Source: Pithys albifrons albifrons (Eukaryota; Chordata; Aves; Passeriformes; Thamnophilidae). Taken from it: a stretch of DNA of 64,000 bases. This document shows, piece by piece, positions 45,249 to 57,939 of the stretch; position 1 is the first letter of the stretch; every line of letters starts with the position of its first letter. Where the stretch lies: assembly GCF_047495875.1 (NCBI RefSeq), contig NC_092461.1, positions 60,934,299 to 60,998,298 of the forward strand. The letters run 5' to 3'. The notes under the pieces were generated by a model. That model was not told where the DNA came from. It saw nothing but the letters and a program-made list of their open reading frames with translations, and did not search any database. Both the position numbers and the translations under genes were made by a program.

Positions 45249-48213
45249 AGTACTTTTTGTATATAGTTATTCATATCTCTGAAGCAAAGGTATGAGTAAG
45301 TTAGGGTATGAGTGATTTAAACAAGAATTTATTTTGGAGATAGAGGATGGCAGTGATATAACTGAACTTGCTGCAGTCCGTAATTGGGCTTGTAATTTGT
45401 ACTTTAGAGCGTTTTCCAAATAGCTTGCACACTGTTATTTCCTGCTAGCCATCAGCATGAGCCCTGCTGCCTACACCAATATTTCATTTATTTATGTGTT
45501 CAAAAGCAGTCCATATAACATTTTTTGTTTGCATTCACCGTTTCTTTTGTGTTGTATGTCATGTTTGAATGTTACAAAACAATATTTTGATTGAAAAGCT
45601 TTGTCAGAAGGTATTTTCATGTAAATTATTTCTTTATCTTGTAAGCATCATCTTGTCTTTTAATCCTGTACTATAAAAAGAAAAAAAAATACATTTTTGA
45701 CAGAGGCTTAAAGTTTTCACAAAAAAGTGTGGACCTTCTTATTTAAGTTTAGACTAAAGTATATTTTCTTAACTTGCTTGTCCCACGCAGCCATGGCAAT
45801 TTTTTCCAGGCTTTTACTTCACAGAAAAAAAAAAGGGGAAAAGCCTAAAATCAGACATTTTTCTGTGGAGCAACATTTATTGAAATGATACGTGTTCTCA
45901 GCACTCTGTAATATTTTGATACTGCAATTAGGTTGTGTTTTTAGGAAGCACTTTTATAAACTTAATACCTTTACACATATGCAAAATTTCTATAATTTTT
46001 TTTACTGTTGCCTTATTGTTGCACTCAAAAAAGAATTCAAGCAATTAATGCATGAATGTCTAAATCAAGTAGCTACTTGATATAAAAACAAACAAACAAA
46101 AGCAAAAAAAAAATCCCCAAACCCAATCCAGAATGAATTACTACAGTAACAAACAGAAAATTGGCTTAATATACTGATTTTTTTTAATCTGCTGTATGAT
46201 AACAGACAAGTTTTATAGCCTTGTACATACTTCTCTGTTATATATTGTTAAAACATTTTAAAAAAAGTATAGATGCTTTAACTCAGGGTGAATAGTGTTC
46301 AGATGGATCTGCTTCAGAGAAGTATTTTGAACAGCAACAGAACTATAGATACTGGCAACGAAGTGAGGCTAAAATATACTTCAGGAACTGCTATTTTTTT
46401 TTCTACTGTACTGAAAATATCTCTTGGCCTTTAAAACTCAATGGTAAAATCTAGCTTTGGATATGATTTCCATGTGTGTATATATTTTCACAATGAGCCT
46501 TTGAAACATAGAGTTCAGTTTCTTTTAGGAGCCAGAAAAATATAATGTTGTTTTAAACAAATTAAGTACTTATGCTCCAGCTTTTTTTTCAGCCAGATTT
46601 TATTGTTGTGAATTCATCAGACTGGTTATTTTTGAGAACATTTCATATGGAAGAGCAGTAATCTGTTACTTAGTCTGTATATTCATGTTAACTGCTCTGT
46701 ATAAATTGAAACAATTGATGCATCTTTGAGAAATTAATATAGGAGTGGTTCACATAGTGGATCCTATCAAAATAGTCTGCAGGAAGGAGACCTTGATGTG
46801 ACACCAGGTAACGTCTGAAGAAATGGCTCAAGTACATCTCAGATTTAGTTGTCTCTTTATATAGTAGCTTGTGAAACTAGAATACATGGTTTCAGAGAAG
46901 CTTTATGACATACTGTATTGTATTTTGTTGAAGATGGGTGTTCTAGTGCAAAGCATACACGTTTTATTGACCTGTGCTATCACATGGACTATAGTGAAGT
47001 TCAATAACCAAATTTATGCTGCTCTTTAATAAACTCCCACCCCCTATAATATACTTAGATCAAAAAAATGCAAGGTAGATTAGAAGAGAATGTACCTCAG
47101 GTCTTTTAGTTTACAGTAGAAATGCCTCCACTGGTTCTCTTGTAGATCTGTGGGTAAGTTCACCTATATATATAGAGGGTCAAGACAAAGCCTATTACCA
47201 CTCAAGCCCTCAAAATAATGCAACTATTCTGACAATGCTATAATGTCCTGAAATAGGGCTTGAATTAGTTGAAGGTGGTGCCATCCTTTTCCTAGGGTGA
47301 CCCTGTGTATGTAACTTTCTTTCACTTGGAATTTCTTACGTGAAATGGTTATGGAATTGGCTTGAAACTATCTTGCTTTTATTTTGTGTCAATATTCATG
47401 TTGTTAAACACTTTGTTTTGTGTTTAGTGTCTTTATACTATAACACAATAAATTCTTGTTTTAAAATAGATTACTACCCTTGATTGGAAATACGTGTGGA
47501 CCTTTTCATGGCGGAGTGCAGAAACACTGTTCCTTACATTCAGCCACTCTCGAGACAAAGCTGTCAGTCATTCTGAAATGCTGTGATGCATATCAGGGGA
47601 GGAATTTGGATAACAGTGAGGTGTTCCCTCTTTCTCCAGAGGGGACGGAAGAAAATAGCTTATTAAAAAAATTCACTAGGATGTAGTTCTTTCATTTCTC
47701 ACAGATGATCAAATAGTTCCTTCTCGTTTTTTGCCATATGACAAACCTTTCAAGTATTGAATGGGGAATTTCAGATGCAGGATTCTTGTTTGCTTGCAGT
47801 GGCGGGAAGAGAATTTCTATTACTTTTACTATTCTATCTTATATCAGGTCTATTTAATTAAACTTTTGTGTCATACCAGTACTTGTTTTCAGTTTTGCAC
47901 AATTTTTTGTTTAAGAGATGATGTCTTCTATTTTGTATAAAGCAAGGCATACTTCATACCTAAACCACATTTTAATGAAAAGTCTTTAAAATTTATGTAT
48001 CATGTATTATGAAGATTGGTCTGGATGTTTGATTTTTATTTACTACTGTCTTTCAAAGTCTGACAAAGTATCGTTCTCATCTTACGTTTTAAAGGTCAGC
48101 AATTTTAAGGAGTTGGGTAAAAAATGTCTACCAGGAAAGGTTTAAATATAATTGATAGTAAGACTTTTCAGTCCTGTTCTTGGGAGATCTTTTAATATGT
48201 AAATATTTATTTA

Positions 48214-48219
48214 AATAAA
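48214..48219 (+). terminator. UBE2W: Candidate distal poly(A) signal AATAAA
   Basis: AATAAA followed at once by TGGTGTTTT, a good GT-rich downstream element. If used, the 3' UTR would be about 3.6 kb. Confidence 0.35.
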
Positions 48220-48230
48220 TGGTGTTTTAA

Positions 48231-50747
48231 AAACAGGGAGGAACAAAACCACCTGTGGCTCTCATGTTTCTTAGGCCGAGTCCTGTTGATATTAAAAGGT
48301 TTGGAGTAGTGCAGCTATATAGTTTCTAGGTTTGGGGAAAGCCAGTGTAGTTTTTGCCTCCTCTGGCAAAGCAATTGAGCATTATGTTGTGTTTGCATGC
48401 TCACAAATCATGATAATTTAAAAAAATAAGCTTGAATGAACTTTCTTTTAAAACCAGTTATTTTTAATCCGTATCTCCCAATCTGGTTTGGATTTGCTCT
48501 AATACTTAGTGGTAACTGAATAGTTAGGTGTTGAACTGGATAAGGGGAATTAAGCTGCCTTAGTGATACTCCCATCTTTAGCTGCAGTTACACAGCAACA
48601 TGGGAAGAGAGACTTTGGATTTAGTTTCTGTGCCAAGTACTTGTTGGCCTGTTGTTTCTAGGACTGCTACTAACGTTTTCAAAGCCATCATATTTTAAAA
48701 TGCCTTTATAATGTTGGAAGAGTAGAAATACCATGAGCATTCTTTATTGAAATATAATTCAGAAATAGAAATTCTAAAATACTTACCATCTATTTTTATT
48801 TAATTTTACTGATAATAGCAATGCGGGTAAATCTGTTCACCTCCCATATCCTTCTGCTGGTGAAATTACTGCTTACAAGAGACTCTTCTGGAAAAGGAAT
48901 CCAGTGAGTAATTGAAAATCACAATGACGGCCTCAAAGAAAGATGTTACAATCTGAAATCCTGTAACACTGACTGCAGTTCTTTCCCTCATGCTGGCCTG
49001 TCTTTTGGTATTTAAAGTTTCCATGATAAGCCCTTAAAACTTTTGTCTTCAGTTAGGAACCAGTTTTCTTGAAGCCCTTTGAAGTGCTTTGTGCGAAGTA
49101 GCACGTGGTTAATTCTGTTCTGATGCACATTCTGGGCCCATTCTCCTCCTAGGACTACCATATCTGAAGCTGCTAATGCAGTTCTCAAGGGCATTTTGTC
49201 CTTAAAGATAAAATTGACCGTGGTTCCTGCTATTATCAGACAAGGAGGAATTTGTACTTCTTTTGGTCTAATGATTTACATTCCTACCTTGCATTTAGCA
49301 TTTTTGTCCAGTCTGCACTGAGATGATTTAGCATGTTAAACCAGTAGGAAACTGACTTCAAAAAAGTGGAAGTCTTTCTTCTCAATTAGCAAGTTGAGTC
49401 AGCTTGCTGCATTATCAAGAAGATGGATAAAGCATCAAATCTCCAGATGATAGAGTATATCAAGCCTAAAGTCTTGATTTGCATAAGGTTTTGAGTTTAC
49501 AGGGTGGGGTAGGGCAGAGGGGGAAATTGGGGGCATCACCTTACACTGGTGGCTTCTGTATCACACTGGGGTTTGGACTTATTTTTCTGTGCATTCTCAT
49601 CTGCCTTAGGCAGAAACTACTGTCTTAAGCATTGTGCTGGAGTACCAGGATCCTTAAATAATAATCCAGTCATTGGGAATGATCTTTCAAAGGCTTCTGC
49701 AAATTGTGTTGACCAATATAGTGAGAATACCATATGGAGATACAAGCTATGCTCACAAAGGAGGGTGGGAGGGAGAACAGCCAGTTCTTGAAGGTTAAGG
49801 TTGATAGCATCCTGAAGATTCTCAGAGAATCAGTGGCTGGTGGCAGTGTTTTGGGTTTTTGTGGTTTGGGGATTTTGGTTTTGGGCTCTTTTTAAGAGGA
49901 CATCAGTAACTGCACCAAGCTTATGCTGAGTTCTTCAAAATTTGAAGAGGGTAAATGCAGTGCAACTATGGTGAAGATGCAAGTGAAGGATCAAGGTCTG
50001 GTATGAAAACTGGTATCAGTTTGTTGGGAAGTGTTATACTAAGAAAAATCACTGGTCCTATCAAGCTTGACAACTCAAGAGGATGAATAACCCTCTGTAG
50101 GAACTGAGGTAGTAGGTCTCTTTTTGCCTTTGCAATAATTTTTCCAGAACTCTAGTCAACCAAGCAAAGTAGACTTCATACTGTACCTGACAAGAGATTT
50201 TGAAGTTTAGCAAGTGAAAAATAGATTGGATATGGTACTTTGCTATGTGTTTTTGTAATTCTGAAAATTCCTTCTGTTAGCTTCTTTAATCTGTAGGAAC
50301 AGACTAAAGCATACCTGGACAATCCTCATGTCTTCCTTGGATCTCAAGTATTATTGGGGAATGCTGTATAGAAAAGCATGTAATTCTTTTCCCTGAAAGC
50401 TTCTCTTGATTGTTCTTACACTCACCTAAATACGTCATCTGTGTCTATTCATTCCACATCAACTACTTGGTAATGTTGGAGGGCTTTTAACTCATTTCTG
50501 TGCAACTCTTCTTGAAAGTGAACATGATAAAGGCTTATGATTTGGATGTTGATATGAATTTTCATTTCATCAGGAATGCAATTTTCCTTAAATTAGTGAC
50601 TGTTGCATGCAATATACTAAGGTGTGGGTCTTCCTGAATGATTTGTGAAATGTAAAACCATCTGAACATTTTTCCATTATTGAATTTACCTGGGTAAGTA
50701 TAACAAGACTTGTCTCGTGCCAGGTAGCCCAGTCTCAGGGCATCTGT
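48231..50747. other. AT-rich DNA, nothing recognised
   Basis: Either distal UBE2W 3' UTR or intergenic. ORFs are under 81 codons with no domain. No repeat family was recognised by eye. Confidence 0.5.
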
Positions 50748-51034
50748 GCACCTCAAGTTTAATGTCTCGGGCTTCTCTTTGGAGTAAATCAAAGATCTAA
50801 TTGGAATATTTGTGATTTTTGCATAAGCTGATTCCATACTGTTTTGAGGTGAGATGGCTTTCAAGGCATATTTTAATGCACTGTGCTTTTAATGCACCTC
50901 AAGTTTAATGTCTTGGGCTTCTCTTTGGAGTAAATCAAAGATCTAATTGGAATATTTGTGATTTTTGTATAAGCTGATTCCATACTGTTTTGAGGTGAGA
51001 TGGCTTTCAAGGCATATTTTAATGCACTGTGCTT
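50748..51034 (+). repeat. Near-identical tandem duplication, unit 146 bp
   Basis: Copy 1 is 50748-50893 and copy 2 is 50894-51034. Both start GCACCTCAAGTTTAATGTCT-like and can be followed to CAATGCACTGTGCTT-like ends. I saw only two substitutions (C/T at the CTCGGG/CTTGGG and GCATAA/GTATAA sites) over about 140 aligned bases. The junction shares TGCAC microhomology. It belongs to no repeat family I recognise and looks recent. Confidence 0.95.
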
Positions 51035-54000
51035 GATTTCGAGTCATGAGTCCTGTTGCAAGTTTGTCGCATGGTCAATTAATTCTTTCTTATATTTACA
51101 AAACATTATGGCAGGATTTGGCCTCTGGAAAGCAGTCCTGCTGCACGGTCTGCCCCACAGAACACTGCTTGTTTCTGTCATTGAGCTTGTTGTACAGCAA
51201 CATTTTAGTCAAAATATCCAGTTATGGCATTTGTGCACATTCTCAAAAACATCTGGAACTCCTAAAACTTCCAAATTCCCATTGCCTGGCATAGCTAGCA
51301 CATAATGGCAAACTGATGATTTGGTGACAATGCAGGGTAAGATTGGGGGTTTTATTTCATTATTAACGGGACAGTGTTGCACTGACTGTTCATTAAAAAT
51401 GAATAAATTTTAAAGTTAGAACTGCTGCAAATCTCCACTGTATTACACCTTCATATAGCAATAGAATTTAGTCCAGCTATTTTTGTCAGGTTACCTACAT
51501 GACAACGTTTGTGCTCAATTACAGGAAGTAATTGATAATTTTGTCAGCACACACAAAAAACTTTGACTAAGGGATGGAGTCTTAATTTTAGCAGATTGTG
51601 AAATGCTGTAAAGCCAAACATCTTTAACCAATGTCATCTAGTATTAATATGGTTTGTCTCACTCTCGGAATACATTGTTACACTATTAGCTCACTGCTGT
51701 CCTCTGAAAAAGTCACAGTTGCTATAACATGCTTAATATACAACAAACTTCTTGTGCAGTGAACTCATAGAAATAAGTACTTTGTAGGTGAAACCGAGTG
51801 CTTAAATTGCATTTGATGTAGATGTAACATGCATAGATTTTGTATTTTCAGCTAATGTCATACCTGCTGTTTGCTGTTACACTTCACATGTTCTGAAGCT
51901 GTGTTGCTGCAGGCCCTGGAAGTGGCACAAATCTGGTTGCTCCAAGAGCTGTCACTTAGAAAATGGGGCAAACTGAGAATGAAGCCAGTGTGTGCTGGCA
52001 GGAGATAATACTGATGGCAAATTGCAGGCTTTGATAATCCTCTAAAAATAAACATCATTTGAGTGACAATGCTGCCAGTTGTCCTTGCTTTTAGTCTTTC
52101 CATTCATGAGATTCTATACTTAGGAACATGTGTAGGCAATGCTTTATTATCGTTCCTATTGACTAGGATAAGCCCTTTATGTCGTTTACTGAGTCATGTT
52201 TGGAGTACTAGCAACTTCTGAAGCTTTTTTTTCTGAGGTTAGGGGAGGGGGAACCCTTTTTCTATATAAGTGCAGGGTACAGACAATCCCTTTTCTGCTC
52301 TTGCAGTTTGACTTCAGTAAGTCTTAGGTAGTTCTTGTTCCAAGAGAATGATAGTTTAAAAATTACTATTTCAATATAGGTTTAATTTACTCTATAAATA
52401 AATATCGTGCTCGATTTCCATAAATAATTTTTTTACTTCTACAAGGTGGTAGAAATGCAAGTCCTTTTAAACTTGTTGCAGAGTTGTTCACTGTCCTGCA
52501 ATAAAAAGTATTTAGCAGTGTAGCTTAAACAAATGGGTGGAAAACAAACAAACTATGTAGAATGGAAAGCGTCTTTCTACTGATTGAATTTTCTTCAGAT
52601 TAGCTGTGTTGTTTTATCTCTGTCAGGTGAATTTATGTCACCACAAGAATGTGTTTGGTGATGAGTGAAATACTTAATTCTCATGTCCAAAACTGGCCTT
52701 AACTAACTTGAAAATGTAAAAAGCCTAATACCTGCTTTCTCTGGGACCTACTCTGTTACAGTGTGCCACTTCTAAGGGTGCCAATAGGTATGATTAGGTA
52801 CAGTTTCTCACCAGTATGACTGCCAATAAATATTGGCACTGATGTCCACACTGGTGGTATTACTGGTGTCACTTCGGTCGTGTTTGAAGAGCTGCTGTAA
52901 TCTGTGCCTGCACTGAGGGGCACTGATGAGAATCCAAAGCACTTCAAGATGGGCATGATCTTCTCATACAACACTGTCAATAAAAATAGCATCATGTTTG
53001 GACTTGTTCAAAGGCCTGTCTATGTAGTCAGAATGCTATCAGTAAAGCAAAACCCCCAACCCCCCATAAACAGAAATTTAATCTTATAGAATCTATTGCT
53101 GCTTTGACCTGTAATTACACTTTGGCTTTTCCATACTTTTCTCCTGAGGAAAGCCAGTGTAGTCTCATCAAGTAGCAACACCTAGTAATTCAGAAATGAG
53201 CCATTCCTAGATGTCTGTGTGCTTTGTAATAGAAAACCAATACACCATGATCTTCAGGTGGCTAGTTCTGGTATTATTCTTGCTGATTTATCAAACTAGC
53301 TACATTTGTCTGCATTGCCGTAGTCATGAGACATGAAGCCCAGGTTGACCTGAAGTGTTTTGGTTTTCTTCTAACATTATATACTGTGTGTGTTATGGAA
53401 GTAATTAAAATCTTGTTGGGTTCTTTTTTGGTCTTTTTTTTCTTTTTTTTTTTTTTAAAGTCTGGAAACCGTATAGGATATATGAGTAATTTTGGGTGTT
53501 TGCAGTACATGATGATCTTGTATTAACTATCTGTACAAATATACACACAAAGTTTATGCAGTTACTATGCATACTAACTAGATGTGTAAATATGCAGTCA
53601 CATTTTCTGTGTTGTAAGAAGGTAGGATGAGTGTACAGAAAGTTTTTACAGTGCCTTGTGTTGAAAATAAATGGAAAATTAGGGGAAGAACTATCACAAA
53701 AGAAATGTGCAAATTGAAACCAGTGACTTAGGACTAGCTTTTGTGCAGTTTTCGATACCTGAACAATGATAATGAGTGATGTGGAGTTTTCTGAATGTGT
53801 AATATAGCTCCTAATATTTACTATAAAATAATTTGCCAGTATAGTTTTAAAAGTTCGCTAGCATTATTAAAAGGCCAAAGCTTTTATTTCCACAGGGATT
53901 TACTATTCCCAGCACTGATGTATGAGAGCAATGTGAGCAAATAATTACTGGAAAATACAATGCTACCTGCAAAGCAGTCTGAATTTGGGCCAGTGGGTCA

Positions 54001-54849
54001 ACTAATGAAGAAACAGCACTGATACCTTGATGATAAGAGACCTAGGTGTAAGCTGATGATTGCAAAATCAGCACATCATTTTGGCTGGATTCACTTGGGT
54101 ATATTCTAAAAAAATTGTACTTTGCTAAAGGAGACGAGATGAGGACTTAGAGGTTGCACAATGTCCTTATACCAACAGTGATGAAAAAAGTTGAATATAT
54201 GCTGACAACTGCAAGTTCTAGTTCACTTAATTCAGATTCTTGAAATGCTTGTGTGATTCATCTGGTTTAGGGAATTTGACTTTTAGACATGAATATGAAA
54301 GTGTGTTACATGGGTTAAAATTCATTGCTCATGAGCCTTTACTGGAGCATAAAGAAGAAATTGTTTCCATTACCTGAGAGAACTCTGCATAGTATTTACT
54401 CATAGTTTGTTTTATCTTGCTTTGTTCATGGCTCTCATTCCATGTACCACCTAGTGATAAATTGTTTTAGGCACTTGTATGTGGTGCATTGTAGTCAAAA
54501 ATCTACTTTCATTGTCACAGTTCTGCACCTGTAGTTGCAGAGCAGTGATCTGACTAGACTTAGGCTTGTTAATACTGAGTTTCAGTAAAGTCTAATACCA
54601 AACTCCTCTCTTTTGGTTTTCTAATACCTTTTAATTACTGGAAAAATATGACCAAAAAATTGTGACCCATTCTTCTGTTATTAAGTTATTAGAGGCTTTT
54701 ATTCAGTTGAATGACTGACTAATGTAAATAATGCATTATTCATTTCCTATTGATATATTATGAGCACTCTATTAATTATGCTTTTAAATTTAGTATCAAA
54801 ATATCAGCCAAGTTCTTAAATATATAAAAATACAGCTGTAAAGGAACTT
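51035..54849. other. AT-rich intergenic DNA, nothing recognised
   Basis: No exon, RNA gene or clear transposon was recognised on either strand. ORFs of 60-101 codons have no domain. A T-rich run at 53425-53457 generates a poly-Lys ORF on the minus strand. Confidence 0.5.
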
Positions 54850-55015
54850 TATCAAACTCTGGAACACAATTCTGGAAGAGACTGTAAAATCTCCACTCTT
54901 GGAAATTTTCAAAAGGCAACTGGGCAACCTGCTAACTCCAAAGTCAGATCCAGCTTTAAAGTTGGTCCTAGTGTGAGGGGGCAGGGAGGTTCTTTCCAAG
55001 CAATAGTTCTGTCAA
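54850..55015 (+). mobile_element. Old CR1 3' fragment
   Basis: Matches the CR1 3' coding end loosely: 'aactctggaacacaattctg', 'gaagagactgtaaaatctcc', 'cttggaaattttcaaaaggc' and 'gggcaacctgctaactccaa', then a decayed 3' UTR. No octamer tail was seen. Confidence 0.75.
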
Positions 55016-55445
55016 TCTCTTGCTTGTTAAATACATCACTGGGCGTTTTCTTTGAGGATTTATTTTTTGTTTGGTTTGTTGTACCAAAATGTACTGAGCG
55101 GTAGAAACTAATTTCTCGATGACTGTTTTAAAAATAAAATTTTACTAATCAAATATATCACTAAAAGGAAAAATATTTTGATTTTTGCAAGTCAGCGTGA
55201 AAGTGCCAATTTATTTTTTTCCAAATCTGAGGTTAAAAATGACAAGGCCAAGTGTCTTCAAGTGTCCTGCATTTGTATATACAGACCAAATGGAATTACT
55301 CTCTATCCTTACCCCTCATTTAGGTATTTAGGCGGTACTGTGGCTTTTTGTTGTTTTCAAACTGCATACTAAAGTAATCATACTGAAACTGGATTGTTGG
55401 GCAAGTCACGGCATTCCTGTTGTGTACTAATGGAGTATAGTGAAT

Positions 55446-55486
55446 GAGTATATACAAACTATATACACCGAGTATATACAAACTAT
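55446..55486 (+). repeat. Short direct repeat, 17 bp at 24-bp spacing
   Basis: GAGTATATACAAACTAT occurs at 55446-55462 and 55470-55486, both perfect. Confidence 0.9.
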
Positions 55487-56883
55487 CCATCTTGTTTTCA
55501 AAAACAGACATTTTGAGGTCATATGAATCTGGAGGTACTGACTAGACTTTATCTTACATCTCAGCAGTAGCAGAAAAAACCCAAACATAAAGGTACAGTA
55601 AATCTAAAGAAATAATGCAGTTTAGTTGTTCATATATGTAAATCTCCAATCATATTGAAAACATTAAAAAAGCTAAATACATGGACGTAAAATTATTATA
55701 AAGTATTTTATCCTTTGTTTTATCAAATACACATTTATGGTAAATTTTAGGATAAAATCTGCTCTTTTGTATGCAGTTTTGTTTCAGCTATATTCCATTT
55801 GCACCACAAGATACAAGACTTTTCTGAGCTGATACATGAATCTGAAGATGTTTTTAAACTAAGCGTTTGGCTGCCTAGTAGTAGCAGTATTATGTTAGGT
55901 ATTGAAATAATAATACAGATTGGAGGTTTTATGGGCTTGTTGGAATTACATTTCCCTGTGCAGAAAATTCAGAAAACTTCCCTTGTAACCTGATGTTGAC
56001 ATTCACTGGATGCATTTTTCTGCCAGGTACATGGATCCTAAGTATATATTACACTATATGGTTGTTCTTCAAACTACTAATAGTAAGTAAAGTAAAAATT
56101 ACAGCATTCATAAAAATTAAAAAGGAAAAAACCCCTAAGTACAAACAAAAAAGGCCACAAACTTATTGGTGTCACTCTCATGATTCAGCAGCTGAATGAA
56201 CTTTACTCACACTAAAATTTGTAGTAGCCTAATGAATAGTATTTCTGTATTGTTACATTGTATCACTATACAGACTAATACATAAGAAGCTGCATTATAC
56301 TGTGTACTTCCGTCTTCAGTTCTTAAATTAGTTAAGGGTAAGGAACCTCAGAAAGCAAAACAATGGAGGAATGAGAAGGGGAGGATGACAAGCTACCGCT
56401 GCTGAATACAGGGTATGTATAAAACTCTCAGCAAATGCTGGGTTCCCAAAGTGTGTTTAAACAAGTTGTAAATGTTATTTTAGTGTTCTGTTACGTGAAT
56501 AAAACTTTGCAATCACTTAGATACTCAGAAGACAGCTCTGCCACTGTCATTATGTGTATCTGGTGTGTAAATTACCTACAATAAATATACAAGCTTACTA
56601 CCAAAGTTCACCTGGGCTATGTGCCTACACCATGCTTGGGAGTCCTGTCAAACTGCATCTCTCTTCCTTTTTTGCAGTACTGATCCACCTCTTGGTGTCA
56701 AGTCATGACTAAAAAAGCCCAAAAACTTCTCATGGAATAACAGACACTGGAGGAAATATAAACTCTGGATTCATTCCGATCCTGACTTACCTTTTGTTTT
56801 TTAAAATTACATTTGATATAAGTAATTATAACTCTCATAACTATCATTAAAACCCATCTGCTTAGTAAAAAGATGTAGGCATC

Positions 56884-56904
56884 TCCCCCCTCCCCCCCCC
56901 CCCC
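56884..56904. repeat. Poly-C tract
   Basis: A run of C broken by one T (CCCCCCTCCCCCCCCCCCCC). Such G/C homopolymers can form G-quadruplex or i-motif structures and are prone to sequencing error. Confidence 0.9.
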
Positions 56905-57213
56905 AAATATGCTTTTGTTTTTGACGAATGTTGTTACTGCAGTCTAGCGAATCAGGTAGGAAGATCATTGCCTCAAGTTCTAATGCTTCTACCTGGCTTT
57001 CACATAGATTTAAAAATTCCTGGTTTGTCTTACTTGGCAAATAAGTACTTGAGTCAATCAAGAAGGCAGATTTAAAAAAAAAATTACATAGATTGTGGAT
57101 CAAACTTGGAAGTCTTTTATTACTGAACAATAAACGGATTGCTTTGAGATAAAGAATTTGAATGCTATCTTTTTCATGCTAAAGAAAGTGAAAAAGTAAT
57201 TTCTATACCCTCC

Positions 57214-57230
57214 CGCCCCCCCCCTTCCCC
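57214..57230. repeat. Second C-rich tract
   Basis: C-runs broken by G and TT, 330 bp downstream of the first poly-C tract. Confidence 0.85.
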
Positions 57231-57939
57231 CTCTATTAATTTCTGATTTAAAGAAAGAAACTCTTTAGACTTTAATCTCAATTTTTCATAAGCACTTTTT
57301 TCTTTCTGCTTCTTTTCATTTTTCTGTCTAGTTCTACCTTCTGTAAGGAACGTTCAAACCTGAAACGTTGCAACAAGACAAGTATTTTTATGATGGCAAA
57401 ATCATAGGACTGTTATTGGTTGGAAGGGCACGGAAACAGGGCTGTCCAAAAAATGCGGCAAGTTACCCAGGACTTCATCAAGCTGAGCCCTGGCAGTGTG
57501 CAAGGAGGGAGGGTTTGTGCCCACCTGGGCAGGGAGGAGGTTTCAGTGATGGATGCACCGTGGAATCTCCATGGCAGAACCTCCACAGCTGCGCTCCCTG
57601 GTCCTCCTTCCTGCATCCTCGCCCCAGGCAGCTGTGGGGCAGCACCCAGCAACTGCATCGGTTATCTCCCGCTTCAGAAACATGATTTGCTCTCATTCTG
57701 CACAGAACATGATGTTGGCTTAAATCACGTTTATGAGCTTTTGCCTTCCTCCGAGAACAGCTGTCTCGGAGGGGAAAGGAGGTGAGAGGGGAAGCACATT
57801 GGAGAGTTAGTGGTCCACGAGAGCGCGATGAGCAACACCAGCTCGGAGAAATAAAGCCAGACCCGCTCTCAGTTGGGCCATGTTGTTTCCGCGCTCCGCC
57901 TGTATTAGTGCCAGCCCTTATTTTCCCTTCCCTGGCACA

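Larger units (their letters stand above)
44576..48230 (+). other. UBE2W: Probable UBE2W 3' UTR
   Basis: No coding exon follows the stop. Poly(A) signals AATAAA occur at 45243-45248, 47447-47452 and 48214-48219; the last has GT-rich sequence just downstream. Pumilio-type sites TGTATATA (45259-45266) and TGTAAATA (48199-48206) are present, as is common in long 3' UTRs. The true end or ends cannot be set without transcript data. The ORF at 47480-47686 has no recognisable domain. Confidence 0.6.
55487..57780. other. AT-rich DNA before the second CpG island
   Basis: No exon recognised. Contains C homopolymer tracts at 56884-56904 and 57214-57229. GC content rises from about 57.4 kb. Confidence 0.5.

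Noticed and set aside
57399..57480. Possible minus-strand CR1 tail ('aatcataggactgttattgg', 'ttggaagggcacgg')
   Set aside because: Only about 30 bp resemble the common CR1 end and the following sequence does not continue as CR1, so it was not listed as a feature.
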